A DNA stretch of 64,000 nt from [Actinomadura] parvosata subsp. kistnae (GTDB lineage Bacteria > Actinomycetota > Actinomycetes > Streptosporangiales > Streptosporangiaceae): positions 124,001 through 188,000 of the forward strand of contig NZ_OOHJ01000030.1 of the NCBI RefSeq assembly GCF_900323885.1. Direction: 5' to 3'. The translations under genes were made by a program, and so were the position numbers. Within the stretch, counting starts at the first letter, position 1. Each line of letters opens with the position of its first letter. This document shows, one piece after another, positions 26,037 to 35,408 of the stretch. The notes under the pieces were generated by a model. It saw only the letters and a list, made by a program, of their open reading frames with translations. It did no database searches and had not been told where the DNA came from.

Positions 26037-29000
26037 GGCGCGCTCACCTTGAACAGGCCGTGTGCGCCTGCCTCGGCCTGGCGCATCGTGTGGTCCACCA
26101 CCGGGTACGTGCCCGCCTCCGGGAAGACCAACTCGGCGAAACCGCCCTGGGCCGGAGCCAGGTCGAGCACCTGCGCCCCGCCGGGGTCGTCGGTCCGCAG
26201 CATGTACGCGCCCTCCTTGTAGACCGTGTCGAACGGCGCACCCACCACGTGCAGCGCGGTGCCCGAACTCGGGCCGGCGGCCACGGCCCAGATGCGCACG
26301 CGCTCTCCGGCCTTGGCCTGCAGCGGAGCGTGGTCGTACCCGGCGGCGGTGCCGTTGAACATCCAGCCGTCCGGTCCGCCCTGCCGCATCTTGGCGACCT
26401 GGGCATCGGTGCCGGGCTCGCCCAGGTACAGCTCGCCCTGCACCAGGACGTACTCGCGGTCGACCTTCGGCAGGCCGGGCGGGTCGATGATGACGGCGCC
26501 GAACATGCCGTTGGCGATGTGCTGGGTCATCGGCATGGTCGAGCAGTGATAGAGCCACGCTCCGGCGAAGTCCGCGCGGAACCGGTACGTCAGCCGCTCC
26601 CCCGGCTGGATCGTGCGCATCGGGCCGTCCGGCGCGGTCGCCCCGGCGTGGAAGTCGATGCCGTGCCCCATGGTGCCGCCGTTGACGAACGTCACGACGA
26701 ACACGTCGCCGACCTTGCCACGTAGCACCGGCCCCGGCATGGTCCCGTTGAAGGTCCACACGCGTTGCCGCACCCCGGGCGCCACCTCCTGGATGACGGT
26801 GTCGTCGGCGCGGATCTCGACGTGGTGTTCGGTGCTGCCGGGGGCGGGCTTCACGGTCGCGTCGTACGGTTTCCAGCCCGGTGACATGGGAGCGGCCAGG
26901 TCCAGACGGGTGGGTCCGGCGGTGGCCGTGCCATGACCGGTGTGACCGGTGCTCGACGAGGGTTGCGAAGCCGCGGCCGTGCTTGTCGGGACGATGCGCA
27001 GGGTCATGCCCGCCGCGCGGTGCCCGGCCACCGTGCACCAGCCGTCCACCGGCTCGCCCAGCGGCGCCGCCTTCAGCGTGGCGCTCTGGCCGGAAGCGAG
27101 CATCGGGGTACGTTCGCCGGTCGCCAGGCGCAGGTCGTGCCGCTGGGCGTCGGCGTTGGTGACGCGCAGCGTCAGGACCGTGCCCACGGGCGCCTCGATC
27201 ACGGCAGGGCGGATGCTCATCCCGGACAGCGTCACCTCGATCGTCCGGGAACCGGTCGCGGCCACCATGGAGGGACCCGGCACGCTGGTCGTGGCGACGA
27301 CGACCGCGGCAGCGGTCAGCAGGCAGCCGACGACCACCCCGGCGAGGGCCGGCAGCGACTGCCGCCACGTCCTGCCGCCCTTCACTCCCGTGGCCTCCTC
27401 GGCGGCGACCGCAGGCCCGGTGCTGGTCAGGCGGGCTCGGCTGAGAGCCGTCACTGCCAAGGCCACGAAGGCCATGGCCGAGCCCAGCACCAGCGCCCAG
27501 CCCAGCAACGTCACAGGTTGCGGCACCGGCAGAGCCAGCAGCGGCACGCCCAAGTTGAGCGCCGCCAGCCGCACCGGCCAGCCACGTTCCAGCAGCGCCG
27601 CGTTCTCCTTGAACCGGGCCGGGCCGCCGCCCAGCACCGCGGGCAGCAGGTGCAGCAGCGAGCCGAGTAGCACTTGACCGACGAATCCGACGAGCACCAG
27701 GGGCAGCAGCGGCTCCAGCGCCGCGGCGACCTCGGCGGCGGGGCGCGTGGCGATGACCACCACGTTGGCGGCCACCGTCACCTCGAACCAGACGATGGCA
27801 GCCCCCAGCATCCAGGAGGCCCCGGTGTGCGGGCGCCTGCGCCGCAAGGCGTCGGCCAGCGGCGCGAGCGCCGCCAGCCCTCCCGCCGCATACGCCACCA
27901 GCCCTGCCAGGGCCACCCACCGCCAGTCCACCAGCAACCCGCCGACGGCCACCGCCAGCCCGGCCACGGCCAGCCGCAGCCCCACACGCGACGCCCGCCG
28001 GGTCCCATCCGACATGCGCGTGCGCAGGACCGTGGGCCACAGCGTGAACAGCGTGCCGAGCACGGTCAGGCCGACCCAGCCGAACAGGTTCACCTCGGCG
28101 TGCGCGGCATGCAACCGCTCGTGCACCGCCCCGTGCCCGACGTGCGCTGCGAGCAGCCCGCCCAGGACGCCGCCGGCGGAGAGCGCTCCGGCGGCGCACA
28201 CGTACCAGCCGATGACGTGCCCGAACCGGCCGGGCAGCGCCTGCCGCACCAGCCTTATGAGCACGGCGGCGTGCCACAAGACCACTCCCACCACCAGCGC
28301 CGCCCCGACGGCGGCCACCTGCCACGGTCCCGCAGACACCCCGGCCAGCACCGCCACCGTCGCCACGTTGAGCAGGCCGAGCCGGGTCAGGCTGCCGCGC
28401 TGCGGCGGGGTGCGGACGCGTAGCAGCGCCACGGTGAAGTGCTCGCTCCAGATGAGGATGGCGGTGCTGACCGCGCCCAGCAGGAACACGTGGATCAGCA
28501 GCCAGCGCGGCGCCGGCAGCACGTCGCCCGCCAGCGCCGCCACGACGGTCAGGGCGAGCCAGCCGACGACGATCGCGTTCGCTCGCAGGTGCCACGAGGC
28601 GCGGGGACGCTGCGGCGTCGGCGCATCGAGCGGCGGCTTGCCCCTTTCTATACGGATATCGACCGGACCCACTCCGGACACCTCCCTATCGTGACCGGAA
28701 CGCGCGATCGCGCACCCGGCGAACATCAGCAGAGCGAGTGCCGCGAGCACGCCACCCAAGGTGCGCACGGCTTCGGCGGCGGCCAGATCCCCGGCCACGC
28801 GCACCGCCACCGCCGCGTGCAGCGCCACCAGCGGCATGTAAAGGACGGGCCGGTACGGCAGCCGCACGCGCAACAGCGCAGGCAGGATCACCGGAGCATG
28901 CCCGAACACCATCGACATGACGAAGCCGAGGAAGAGCGCGTGAAGCGCGGCGTCGTACAGGAACCGGCCCGTCGCCAAGCCGGTGGCTGCCCACAGCACC

Positions 29001-29818
29001 CCGGCCACCGCCAGCCAGCAGTACCCGGCCAGCAGGCAGACGGCCGCGTACCGGGAGAGGCCGGCACCGCGCACGGTCCGCCGCGCCACGTCGTAAAAGC
29101 CGAGCCACCCGGCGACCACGACCATCCCGGCCCCGGCCGTACGCGCGCCCGCGACCGGGGCGAAGAGCGACACCATGGCCCCCGCGCCCACCAGCGCGGC
29201 AGCGGCCAGCAGGCCGGCCCAGGCGATGGGCCGCAGGAACACGACGTGCGCCAGCTCCAGCCGCTCGGCTGCGATCGTCAGCACCAAGAACACGGCGAAC
29301 CAGACCACCAGCTCCGGCACCGGCCGCCCAGTGAGCCACAACCCGCCGGCCACTGGCCACGCCACCGCCCCGCCGAGCTGGAGGTACGGCTCACGCGACT
29401 GTCGCCGACCGAGCAGGGCCAGGTAGACGGCCACCAGCCAGCCGCCACCGGCGGTCAGTGCCACGCGGCCCATCTGCTCGGCACCGACGGCAAGAGCCAC
29501 CGCACCCGTTGCGGCGAACGCCGGTGCCGCGTAGCCCCAGGGGCGGCGCAGCGCCACCGCGCGCTCGAGCGCGATCAATGTGCCGAGGAAGCCAAGCGCC
29601 ATCAGCGGCCCGTGCTGCTCGATGAACGACCCTGGTGCCGGAATCTCGTCAACCAGCATCGCGAGGCCGCCGACGATTCCGGCGACCAGTGCGACCGCCG
29701 CGCCCCCCAACAGAGGCAATCGCGTCCAGGCCACTCGCCGGGTGGCCCGTCCCGGCTGACCGGAGTGTCCAAGTTGCGCTGCCTGTGGCGGCGCGCTGGG
29801 AGTCTGCGGTGTCGCCAC
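26033..29818 (-). CDS. nirK: Giant membrane fusion: NnrS-like and second membrane module, cupredoxin, copper nitrite reductase
   Basis: This 1261-residue single frame has four parts. Residues 1-375 form a polytopic NnrS-like membrane module (HGPLMALGFLGTLIALERA, ALHALFLGFVMSMVFGHAPV). Residues 395-800 form a second polytopic module of the kind attached to actinobacterial NirK (HVFLLGAVSTAILIWSEHF, HAAHAEVNLFGWVGL). A cupredoxin (about 830-920) has a type 1 copper set H, C, H, M in QRHDL and WCTVAGHRAAGM. Residues 930-1261 are a two-domain NirK with GIDFH (Asp and His at type 2 copper), YHCSTMPMTQHIANGM (type 1) and VDHTMRQ. It should reduce nitrite to NO, with membrane parts feeding electrons. 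The start is GTG at 29818. Fusion of the first module to the rest looks unusual. Confidence 0.88.
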   Translation of the reverse strand: MATPQTPSAPPQAAQLGHSGQPGRATRRVAWTRLPLLGGAAVALVAGIVGGLAMLVDEIPAPGSFIEQHGPLMALGFLGTLIALERAVALRRPWGYAAPAFAATGAVALAVGAEQMGRVALTAGGGWLVAVYLALLGRRQSREPYLQLGGAVAWPVAGGLWLTGRPVPELVVWFAVFLVLTIAAERLELAHVVFLRPIAWAGLLAAAALVGAGAMVSLFAPVAGARTAGAGMVVVAGWLGFYDVARRTVRGAGLSRYAAVCLLAGYCWLAVAGVLWAATGLATGRFLYDAALHALFLGFVMSMVFGHAPVILPALLRVRLPYRPVLYMPLVALHAAVAVRVAGDLAAAEAVRTLGGVLAALALLMFAGCAIARSGHDREVSGVGPVDIRIERGKPPLDAPTPQRPRASWHLRANAIVVGWLALTVVAALAGDVLPAPRWLLIHVFLLGAVSTAILIWSEHFTVALLRVRTPPQRGSLTRLGLLNVATVAVLAGVSAGPWQVAAVGAALVVGVVLWHAAVLIRLVRQALPGRFGHVIGWYVCAAGALSAGGVLGGLLAAHVGHGAVHERLHAAHAEVNLFGWVGLTVLGTLFTLWPTVLRTRMSDGTRRASRVGLRLAVAGLAVAVGGLLVDWRWVALAGLVAYAAGGLAALAPLADALRRRRPHTGASWMLGAAIVWFEVTVAANVVVIATRPAAEVAAALEPLLPLVLVGFVGQVLLGSLLHLLPAVLGGGPARFKENAALLERGWPVRLAALNLGVPLLALPVPQPVTLLGWALVLGSAMAFVALAVTALSRARLTSTGPAVAAEEATGVKGGRTWRQSLPALAGVVVGCLLTAAAVVVATTSVPGPSMVAATGSRTIEVTLSGMSIRPAVIEAPVGTVLTLRVTNADAQRHDLRLATGERTPMLASGQSATLKAAPLGEPVDGWCTVAGHRAAGMTLRIVPTSTAAASQPSSSTGHTGHGTATAGPTRLDLAAPMSPGWKPYDATVKPAPGSTEHHVEIRADDTVIQEVAPGVRQRVWTFNGTMPGPVLRGKVGDVFVVTFVNGGTMGHGIDFHAGATAPDGPMRTIQPGERLTYRFRADFAGAWLYHCSTMPMTQHIANGMFGAVIIDPPGLPKVDREYVLVQGELYLGEPGTDAQVAKMRQGGPDGWMFNGTAAGYDHAPLQAKAGERVRIWAVAAGPSSGTALHVVGAPFDTVYKEGAYMLRTDDPGGAQVLDLAPAQGGFAELVFPEAGTYPVVDHTMRQAEAGAHGLFKVSAP

Positions 29819-29853
29819 GGTCTGTTACGCCCTCCGTTGCGCGAATGAGGTCA

Positions 29854-29897
29854 GTGGTCCGGCCGCACCGGGGCATACCTTGGTGCGGCCGGACCAC
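29854..29897 (-). terminator. Strong hairpin between narK and the nitrite reductase gene
   Basis: GTGGTCCGGCCGCACC and its exact reverse complement form a 16-bp perfect stem around a 12-nt loop. It lies 15 nt after the narK stop and 36 nt before the nitrite reductase start. It is most likely the narK terminator. Its closeness to the next start also allows an attenuator-like role. Confidence 0.68.
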
Positions 29898-29912
29898 CGG
29901 CGAACGAGCAGG

Positions 29913-31136
29913 TCAGCGGGCGCCGACCTGCTGGGTCTTGCGATGGACGGCCACCGGGCGGATCACGGTCACCGTCAGGGCCAGGGTGAGCGCGGCGGTG
30001 ACGGCCAGCAGAGCCAGGCCGAGGCCGTAGGAGCCGAGCTGCCCGTAGAGGAAGCCCATCACCAGCGGGGGTACGAAGCCGCCGAGGCCGCCTGCGGCGC
30101 CAACCAGGCCGGTCACGGTGCCGACCTTGTCGGAAGGTGCGACTTGGGCGACGAGGGCGAAGGTGGCGCCGCTGCCCGCGCCGAGCGCGGCGGCCATGGT
30201 CAGGAAGGCGATCGTGCCGATCGGCATCAGGCCGGGCGTGAGCGCCTGCACTCCGGCCATGACGGCGATGAGGACGAATACGCCGGTCAGCACGGGGACG
30301 GGGCCGACGCGGTCGGACAGCCAGCCACCGAGTGGCCGGGCCAGGACTGCCAGCACCACGAACCCGGCCATGCGGTTGGCGGCGTCGGCCTGCTCGAGCC
30401 CGTAGCCGGTCTGCAGGTAGGCGGGCAGGTAGACGGAGAAGGCGACATAGCCGCCGAACGCGACCGCGTACAGCACGCACGCCTGCCACGTGATCGACAA
30501 TTTCAACGTGGCCGCCATGCGCTCCATCAGGGGTTGGGTCGCAACGCTGCGGCCGGGGGCGTCCCGCAGCACCAGCCACGCGACCACCGCGTACACGGCC
30601 AGGACGACGGCGGTGATGACGAACGGGGTGGCCGCGCCGCCGGTCCGTACCAGGGGGACGGTGGTCAGCGCACTGATCGCGGTGCCGCCCATCCCGGTGC
30701 CGAAGACCCCGACCGCGAGGCCGCGCCGGTGCGGCGGGAACCAGGCGTTGACGAACGGCACGCCAACGGCGAAGACGGTCCCGCCGATGCCGAGGAAGAA
30801 CCCGCCGATCAGCAGCGCGGCCAGCGAGGTCTGCCCGGCCACGCCGATGAACAGCACGGGCACGATGGTGGCGGCGGAGATGATCGGGAACATCACCCGT
30901 CCACCGAACCGGTCGGTCAAGGCGCCGACCGGGATGCGGCCGAGCGAGCCGACGATCACGGGTACGGCGACCAGCAGCGCCTGCTGCCCGGCCGACAACC
31001 CGAGCAGCTCTTTGAAACGCGGCCCCAACGGGCTGAGCAGCGCCCACGCCCAGAAGTTCACCGCGAAGCCCAGGGTCGCCAGGCCGAGCATCAGCGCGGG
31101 TGTGCGCCCATGGATGGTGGCCGGTGCGTTCGTCAT
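29913..31136 (-). CDS. narK: Nitrate/nitrite transporter, NarK family
   Basis: The 407-residue protein is a 12-helix major facilitator of the NarK/NasA group, with NFWAWALLSPLG in helix 1, RIPVGALTDRFGGR, GIGGTVFAVGVPFVNAWFPP, GMGGTAISA and GSGATFALVAQVAPSDKVG. These include the glycine-rich nitrate signature regions. It should import nitrate and export nitrite for narGHJI. The ATG at 31136 follows GTGAGGAAGAC; the frame is open further upstream without a better site. A DosR-like box lies about 97 nt upstream. A truncated near-copy is at 960-1790. Confidence 0.92.
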   Translation of the reverse strand: MTNAPATIHGRTPALMLGLATLGFAVNFWAWALLSPLGPRFKELLGLSAGQQALLVAVPVIVGSLGRIPVGALTDRFGGRVMFPIISAATIVPVLFIGVAGQTSLAALLIGGFFLGIGGTVFAVGVPFVNAWFPPHRRGLAVGVFGTGMGGTAISALTTVPLVRTGGAATPFVITAVVLAVYAVVAWLVLRDAPGRSVATQPLMERMAATLKLSITWQACVLYAVAFGGYVAFSVYLPAYLQTGYGLEQADAANRMAGFVVLAVLARPLGGWLSDRVGPVPVLTGVFVLIAVMAGVQALTPGLMPIGTIAFLTMAAALGAGSGATFALVAQVAPSDKVGTVTGLVGAAGGLGGFVPPLVMGFLYGQLGSYGLGLALLAVTAALTLALTVTVIRPVAVHRKTQQVGAR

Positions 31137-31232
31137 GTCTTCCTCACGTGATCGTGGATTCATGGATGGCCGCGGCTGCGTGCCGCGAAAGTGTCTCGTC
31201 TCATCCCGGCTCACAGCTCCTGTGGCGGCCTA

Positions 31233-31246
31233 TGGACCAAGGTCCC
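31233..31246 (-). promoter_or_regulatory. DosR-like box of narK
   Basis: TGGACCAAGGTCCC lies 96 nt upstream of the narK start. It is followed at once by GACCTTCGGGGAC, which could be a second degenerate half-pair. Confidence 0.62.
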
Positions 31247-31360
31247 GACCTTCGGGGACTTAGGGCGCGTAGCGGTGCCGGGCGAGGTCGCTCTAGGCAG
31301 GGGGGCTGATGCGGAACGCGCACGTCTCCCGCGCCGGCTGGACGACCTACGATCGCCCGG

Positions 31361-32776
31361 TCATACCCGCGCTCCCAGCAGGATGTGGGCCACCACGTCG
31401 GCGGCCGAGTGGTCATCCGGCAGGCCGTCGAGGAAGGCCGCGTCCTGGCCGAGCGTGAGCAGCGGCGGCTCGTCGTACCCGTCGGAGCGGTGCTGGCCGA
31501 GTCTGATCGCAGCGAGCAGGCCGTTGCACAGGCAGCGGCGGTCTTCCGCCTCCTCCGCCGGGCGGCCCTTGCGTACATAGGTATCCACCGGCTCGGCCGG
31601 GCAGCGGTAGCCGACCGAGCCGTCCTCCTTTTGGTACGGCGTGCGCAGGTAACCCAGATCGCACAGCCGCGGGCGCGCCTCGTACACCTCCTGCTCCGAC
31701 AGGGTCCCCGCCACGGTGGCGACCTTGAACGGGAATCCGGTGGGCGAGGCTCGCGGGTCGTTGCGTATCTGGAGGGCGCCGCTCGCTGCCTGCTCGCGCA
31801 GGCGTCTGCGCAGGCCGGGTTCGAGCCCGGACTCCCGGCACAGCGCGAACGCCGACCCTACCTGGATCCCCTCCGCACCCGCCGCCCACGCCCGCTCGAG
31901 TCCGCCGGGCGTGCCGTAGCCGCCCGCCAGCCAGAACGGCAGCCCGAGCGCCGCGACCTTGCCCAGGTCGGCCTCATCGCGCGGCCCGTACACCGGCTCT
32001 CCCGCCAGGTCGAGCGTCATCCGGCCACGGGGCGGCGCGCTGTGCCCGCCCGCCGCCGGCGTCTCGATCACGAATCCCTCCGGCCTGGTCAGCGGGGAGC
32101 GGGCCAGGTAGGCGGCCAGCACGTGCGACGACACGATCGCCAGCAACCTGGGCCGCGCCAGCGGCGTCAGGCGGTGGCCGAGCAGCCGTACCGGGTCGAC
32201 CCCTATCGTGTGCCCGTCGCCACCGGTCACCGTCACCGAGATCCGGGCGGGGCGGTGCTCGGCCAGGTCGTCGAGCAGCCGCGGGATCTCCGCCGGGATG
32301 CCGGCGCCGACCAGCACATAGTCGGCGCCGGCCAGCATCGCGCCGTACACGGCGGCCGGGGTGGCGAGCTGGATCTTCTCCAAGTAGTTCACCCCGACGG
32401 GCCCGTCGTGGCCCTCCTTGGCGAGGAAGACCTCAGCGAAGTTGGCCACCACCACCAATTCGTCACGGGCCCGGTTCGCCCGCAGCCCAAGCCGGGGCAC
32501 CGGCCGGTACGGCACGTCCCGGCCGGTCCCGCCGGGCACGAAATAGCGGCCGAGCACCCGCTCGGCGATCTCGGGCACAGGAAAGCAGGCCAGCGCGCGG
32601 CGCAGGTGGCCGCCCGGGTCGCCGCGCTGCAGCCTTCTGGCCAGCGTGACGTCCAGCGCCGTGCCTGACACCACACCCAGCTGCCCGGTCGCGGCGACCG
32701 CCTGGGCCAGCCGCCAGCCCGAGACGCCCACGCCCATCCCGCCCTGGATCAGGGCCGGCCGCACCGGCTCAGCCAC
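31361..32776 (-). CDS. Nitronate monooxygenase (2-nitropropane dioxygenase family)
   Basis: The 471-residue FMN enzyme has the family start ALIQGGMGVGVSGWRLAQAVA, a TIM-barrel core with VGVNYLEKIQ and ADYVLVGAGIP, the conserved GGHS near the flavin, and WLAGGYGTPGGLERAWAAGAEGIQVGSAFALC. It should oxidise nitronates to carbonyls and nitrite, or act as a related PfaD-like enoyl reductase. The C-terminal part has a cysteine set (RRCLCNGLL). The GTG at 32776 overlaps the end of the upstream acg gene by 8 nt and follows GGGAGG. Detoxifying organic nitro compounds would fit the context. Confidence 0.85.
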   Translation of the reverse strand: MAEPVRPALIQGGMGVGVSGWRLAQAVAATGQLGVVSGTALDVTLARRLQRGDPGGHLRRALACFPVPEIAERVLGRYFVPGGTGRDVPYRPVPRLGLRANRARDELVVVANFAEVFLAKEGHDGPVGVNYLEKIQLATPAAVYGAMLAGADYVLVGAGIPAEIPRLLDDLAEHRPARISVTVTGGDGHTIGVDPVRLLGHRLTPLARPRLLAIVSSHVLAAYLARSPLTRPEGFVIETPAAGGHSAPPRGRMTLDLAGEPVYGPRDEADLGKVAALGLPFWLAGGYGTPGGLERAWAAGAEGIQVGSAFALCRESGLEPGLRRRLREQAASGALQIRNDPRASPTGFPFKVATVAGTLSEQEVYEARPRLCDLGYLRTPYQKEDGSVGYRCPAEPVDTYVRKGRPAEEAEDRRCLCNGLLAAIRLGQHRSDGYDEPPLLTLGQDAAFLDGLPDDHSAADVVAHILLGARV

Positions 32777-33848
32777 GCCGGGCCTCCCGCGTACGCTGGT
32801 CGACAACCTCGAACACGGGCCGGCGGGGCACGCGCGGGACCGGCGGGCCGTACCCGAACCTGACGAGCATCTGCACGTGACCCAACGGCCCGGCGTGGTC
32901 GCCACGATGCGGCGGCGGCCGCAGATCGAGCGGCTGGCTGAACAGCGAGGCGGCCACACCGTGTGCGGTCGCGGTGAGCAGCACCCGCTGCAGCGCCTGT
33001 CCGGCGCGTAGCCAGTCGAGCGGACCGTCACCCATGGTGAACAAGGCCGCGAGCTGCGGATCCGGCTCGAAGTCCGCCTGTTCCGGTAGACGGTCACGGA
33101 CGGCCTGCGCGCCGCCCAGGGTGAAGTCGCGCATGGGCAGCTCACCGTTTCTGGGGCGAGGACCGAAGGCGTGCTCGGGTACGCCGTCGGAGCGCGCCTC
33201 CGAGCCGGTCCAGCGGGCCAGCTCGGCACGGTAGGACTCCTCTGCGGTCAGCGTGCCCTCGGCCACGGCGACCAGGTCGAGGACGCGCCGCGCCGTCCTG
33301 CCCTTGACCAGGATCAGTGTGGCGCCCTCCGTGTAGGCCGCGGTGACCAGGTCGAGGAAGACGTTCCTCGGCAGCGGCCGGTCGTCGAAGGGGAAGCGGT
33401 TGGTACGCCGGTGCGGGATCATGCCGTACAGCAGCCGCTCGTCCTGGTCGGGCGGGCTACCCGGGGTGGCGCGTACGGTGGCCAGCAGGTCGGGCCGTTC
33501 GCCGGGGTCGGGCAGCGGCATCACCTGGGGGTCGTGCCCCGTCATGCGGATCGCCAGCCGCAGGTTGAACAGCGCCGCCCCGCAACTGATGCCGAGACCG
33601 CGCCCCATGGGATCGGTGACGGCCAGCAGCCGGTCCAGGTCGGCGTACAGGTCCATGGTGGCGTCGTCGACACGGCGGAAGCGCCACGGCTGGGTGTTGT
33701 GCACTGAGGGCGCCGCGACGGCGGCGTGCACGAGTCTGCGCACGCCGGCCCGCGTGGCGAAGGGCTTCTCCCCTTCCGCGGACTGCGGGACGGCATAGTG
33801 CCCAGCGCCGGGAACACCGGACTCAGAGATCGCGCCGGTTCGGGTCAT
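32769..33848 (-). CDS. Acg-family putative NAD(P)H nitroreductase
   Basis: This 359-residue intact member has AAPSVHNTQPW near residue 48, GLGISCGAALFN, HRRTNRFPFDDRPLP and the C-terminal SLFSQPLDLRPPP and VRFGYGPPVPRVPRRP. It is the closest relative in the window of the intron-split gene at 3834-6932, which suggests a duplication. It is coupled to the nitronate monooxygenase by an 8-nt overlap. A DosR-like box lies 71 nt upstream. The biochemical substrate of this family is not established. Confidence 0.9.
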   Translation of the reverse strand: MTRTGAISESGVPGAGHYAVPQSAEGEKPFATRAGVRRLVHAAVAAPSVHNTQPWRFRRVDDATMDLYADLDRLLAVTDPMGRGLGISCGAALFNLRLAIRMTGHDPQVMPLPDPGERPDLLATVRATPGSPPDQDERLLYGMIPHRRTNRFPFDDRPLPRNVFLDLVTAAYTEGATLILVKGRTARRVLDLVAVAEGTLTAEESYRAELARWTGSEARSDGVPEHAFGPRPRNGELPMRDFTLGGAQAVRDRLPEQADFEPDPQLAALFTMGDGPLDWLRAGQALQRVLLTATAHGVAASLFSQPLDLRPPPHRGDHAGPLGHVQMLVRFGYGPPVPRVPRRPVFEVVDQRTREARRG

Positions 33849-33919
33849 AGGGCCATACCCAGCGCAGAGGTAAGAACGGACATGGACCCAAGATCTCGCG
33901 CTGCACCGTGGTCACAGCA

Positions 33920-33933
33920 GGGACCAAAGTCCT
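33920..33933 (-). promoter_or_regulatory. DosR-like box of the acg-nitronate monooxygenase operon
   Basis: GGGACCAAAGTCCT lies 71 nt upstream of the start at 33848. It is the last box of the contiguous island. Confidence 0.68.
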
Positions 33934-34048
33934 TCAGAGCGCGTCCGATGGACCGTTTTCGCCAAGACAACTGTTGACCGACTCCGGAACCATGTTGCTC
34001 TGCGAGATCGGAAAGCAACGCCTTATTTCTTGACGGCTCCACAAAACG

Positions 34049-34501
34049 GCGAATGTGTTGGACTGCCTGCCGAAGCCGGCGCAGCCGGCGGCCAAGGCCG
34101 CGATCGCCGACATCTACAACGCCGAGGACAAAGACCAGCCTGCCAAGGCCATCAAGACATTCGAGCGGCAGTACGGCGCGAAGTTTCCCAAGGCCGTCAA
34201 GAAGATCGTCGACGATGCGGACGTGCTGCTGGCGTTCTACGACTACCCGGCCGAACACTGGATCCACCTGCGCACCACCAATCCGATCGAGTCGACCTTC
34301 GCCACCGTCCGGCTGCGCACCAAGGTCACCCGCGGTGCCGGCTCCCGCGCGGCGGCCCTGGCGATGACGTTCAAACTCATCGAGTCCGCCCAACAACGCT
34401 GGCGCTCGGTCAACGCGCCCCACCTGGTTGCTCTGGTGCGTGCCGGAGCCCGCTTCGAACGCGGCGTCCTCGTCGAACGCGACGAGGTCACCGCAGCATG
34501 A
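34049..34501 (+). pseudogene. IS256-family transposase, C-terminal fragment
   Basis: About 150 residues match the C-terminal third of IS256-type (mutator) transposases: NVLDCLPKPAQPAAKAAIADIY, AFYDYPAEHWIHLRTTNPIEST and FATVRLRTKVTRGAGSR. The TTNPIEST stretch contains the last catalytic glutamate. No start or upstream domain is present and no terminal repeats were seen, so it is a relic. It marks the right edge of the hypoxia island. Its stop overlaps the following ATG by chance of the junction. Confidence 0.85.
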
Positions 34502-34995
34502 CCAGCCACACCGAACGCCCACTGCTCTTCCTCGACGTCGACGGACCGCTTCTCCCGTTCGGTGAGAACCCTTATGGTGAACCGCTGGCCACCACACCCG
34601 AATCGCCCTTGGCGCGGCTCACCGCCGAGGTGGGGCGTCAGCTGGCGGCGCTGCCCTGCGATCTCGTCTGGGCCACCACCTGGGAAGAGGAGGCGAACGC
34701 CGTCATAGCACCCCGAATCGGGCTGCCACGCCTGCCCGTCGTGACCTGGCCGGAACCATCCGGCGAGCATGAACGCGAGGACCAATGGTTCAGGCTCTGC
34801 TGGAAGACGCGGACCCTGGTGACCTGGGGGGCTGGACGCCCGTTCGCCTGGGTCGATGACGAGATCACCGACGCCGATCGAGACTGGGTCTCCACGCACC
34901 ACAGCGGTCAGGCACTACTTCACCACGTGGAGTCATTCCGAGGACTCGTCGACGAAGACTTCGCAGTCCTCGATCAATGGCTTCGAGTCCTGTGA
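34498..34995 (+). CDS. HAD-like hydrolase of the HAD_SAK type
   Basis: The 165-residue protein starts with the HAD nucleophile motif FLDVDGPLLPFG and continues with LVWATTWEEEAN, LPVVTWPE, and WVDDEITDADRDWV. This order (DxDG, WATTWE, WVDDE) marks the small HAD group sometimes found in RNA-repair contexts and common as single genes in actinobacteria. The ATG at 34498 overlaps the transposase stop. The N-terminus looks complete. Substrate is unknown. Confidence 0.8.
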   Translation: MTSHTERPLLFLDVDGPLLPFGENPYGEPLATTPESPLARLTAEVGRQLAALPCDLVWATTWEEEANAVIAPRIGLPRLPVVTWPEPSGEHEREDQWFRLCWKTRTLVTWGAGRPFAWVDDEITDADRDWVSTHHSGQALLHHVESFRGLVDEDFAVLDQWLRVL

Positions 34996-35408
34996 TTCAA
35001 TCACCCGCGATCCACAGGATTTGACAATTTCTCTGCCCCGGCAGCCTCGCCATGTCTACGCCGCAGACTTTCGACATGGCCTCCTCGCCCTTCTCATCCG
35101 CAGGCCCTGGAGTTGGCCCGAATACCGCTGGGCCACGCGCTGCACACCATCCCATATCCACCAGATTGGAGATGGCACGACCCTTACGAGACTCTAACCA
35201 CTGGTTCACTTCCGTTACACCTTCTGACTTCGCTAGCCGGACCCGGTCCATCTGGCAGTTCTAGACCGTCCCGACATTGTCAGGGCTGCTTTCCGTCCTC
35301 CCCGGCGTTCCCGGTTCAGACTGCCTCCAGCTTCATTTCGGCCGCTGCGACAACCGAACGGTGAAGGTCTTTCACCTCCACTCGGTTACAAGGCGCCTCG
35401 TGGCGCAC
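34996..35408 (-). mobile_element. 5' fragment of a second group II intron
   Basis: Read on the minus strand from 35408, this begins GTGCGCC and follows the 5' ribozyme of the complete intron at 4187. Matching blocks in order are GAGGCG, GGTGAAAGACCTTC, GAAGCTGGAGGCAG, CGCCGGGGAGG, GCAGCCCTGAC, ACTGCCAGATGG and CTGGTGGATA. About 410 nt remain. The reverse transcriptase, domain V and domain VI are lost where the HAD gene begins. It is inserted in the methyltransferase gene at 35409-35909, in the same orientation. Without its 3' part it cannot splice. Confidence 0.8.

Noticed and set aside
25599..28595. A 998-codon minus-strand open frame overlapping the nitrite reductase gene
   Set aside because: Only its last 145 codons, the CopD-like gene, look like protein. 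The rest is arginine- and glycine-rich shadow of the nitrite reductase frame.
34996..35251. An 84-codon minus-strand open frame starting MDRVRLAKSEG
   Set aside because: It lies wholly within the group II intron 5' ribozyme fragment, and matching ribozyme sequence in the complete intron is non-coding.
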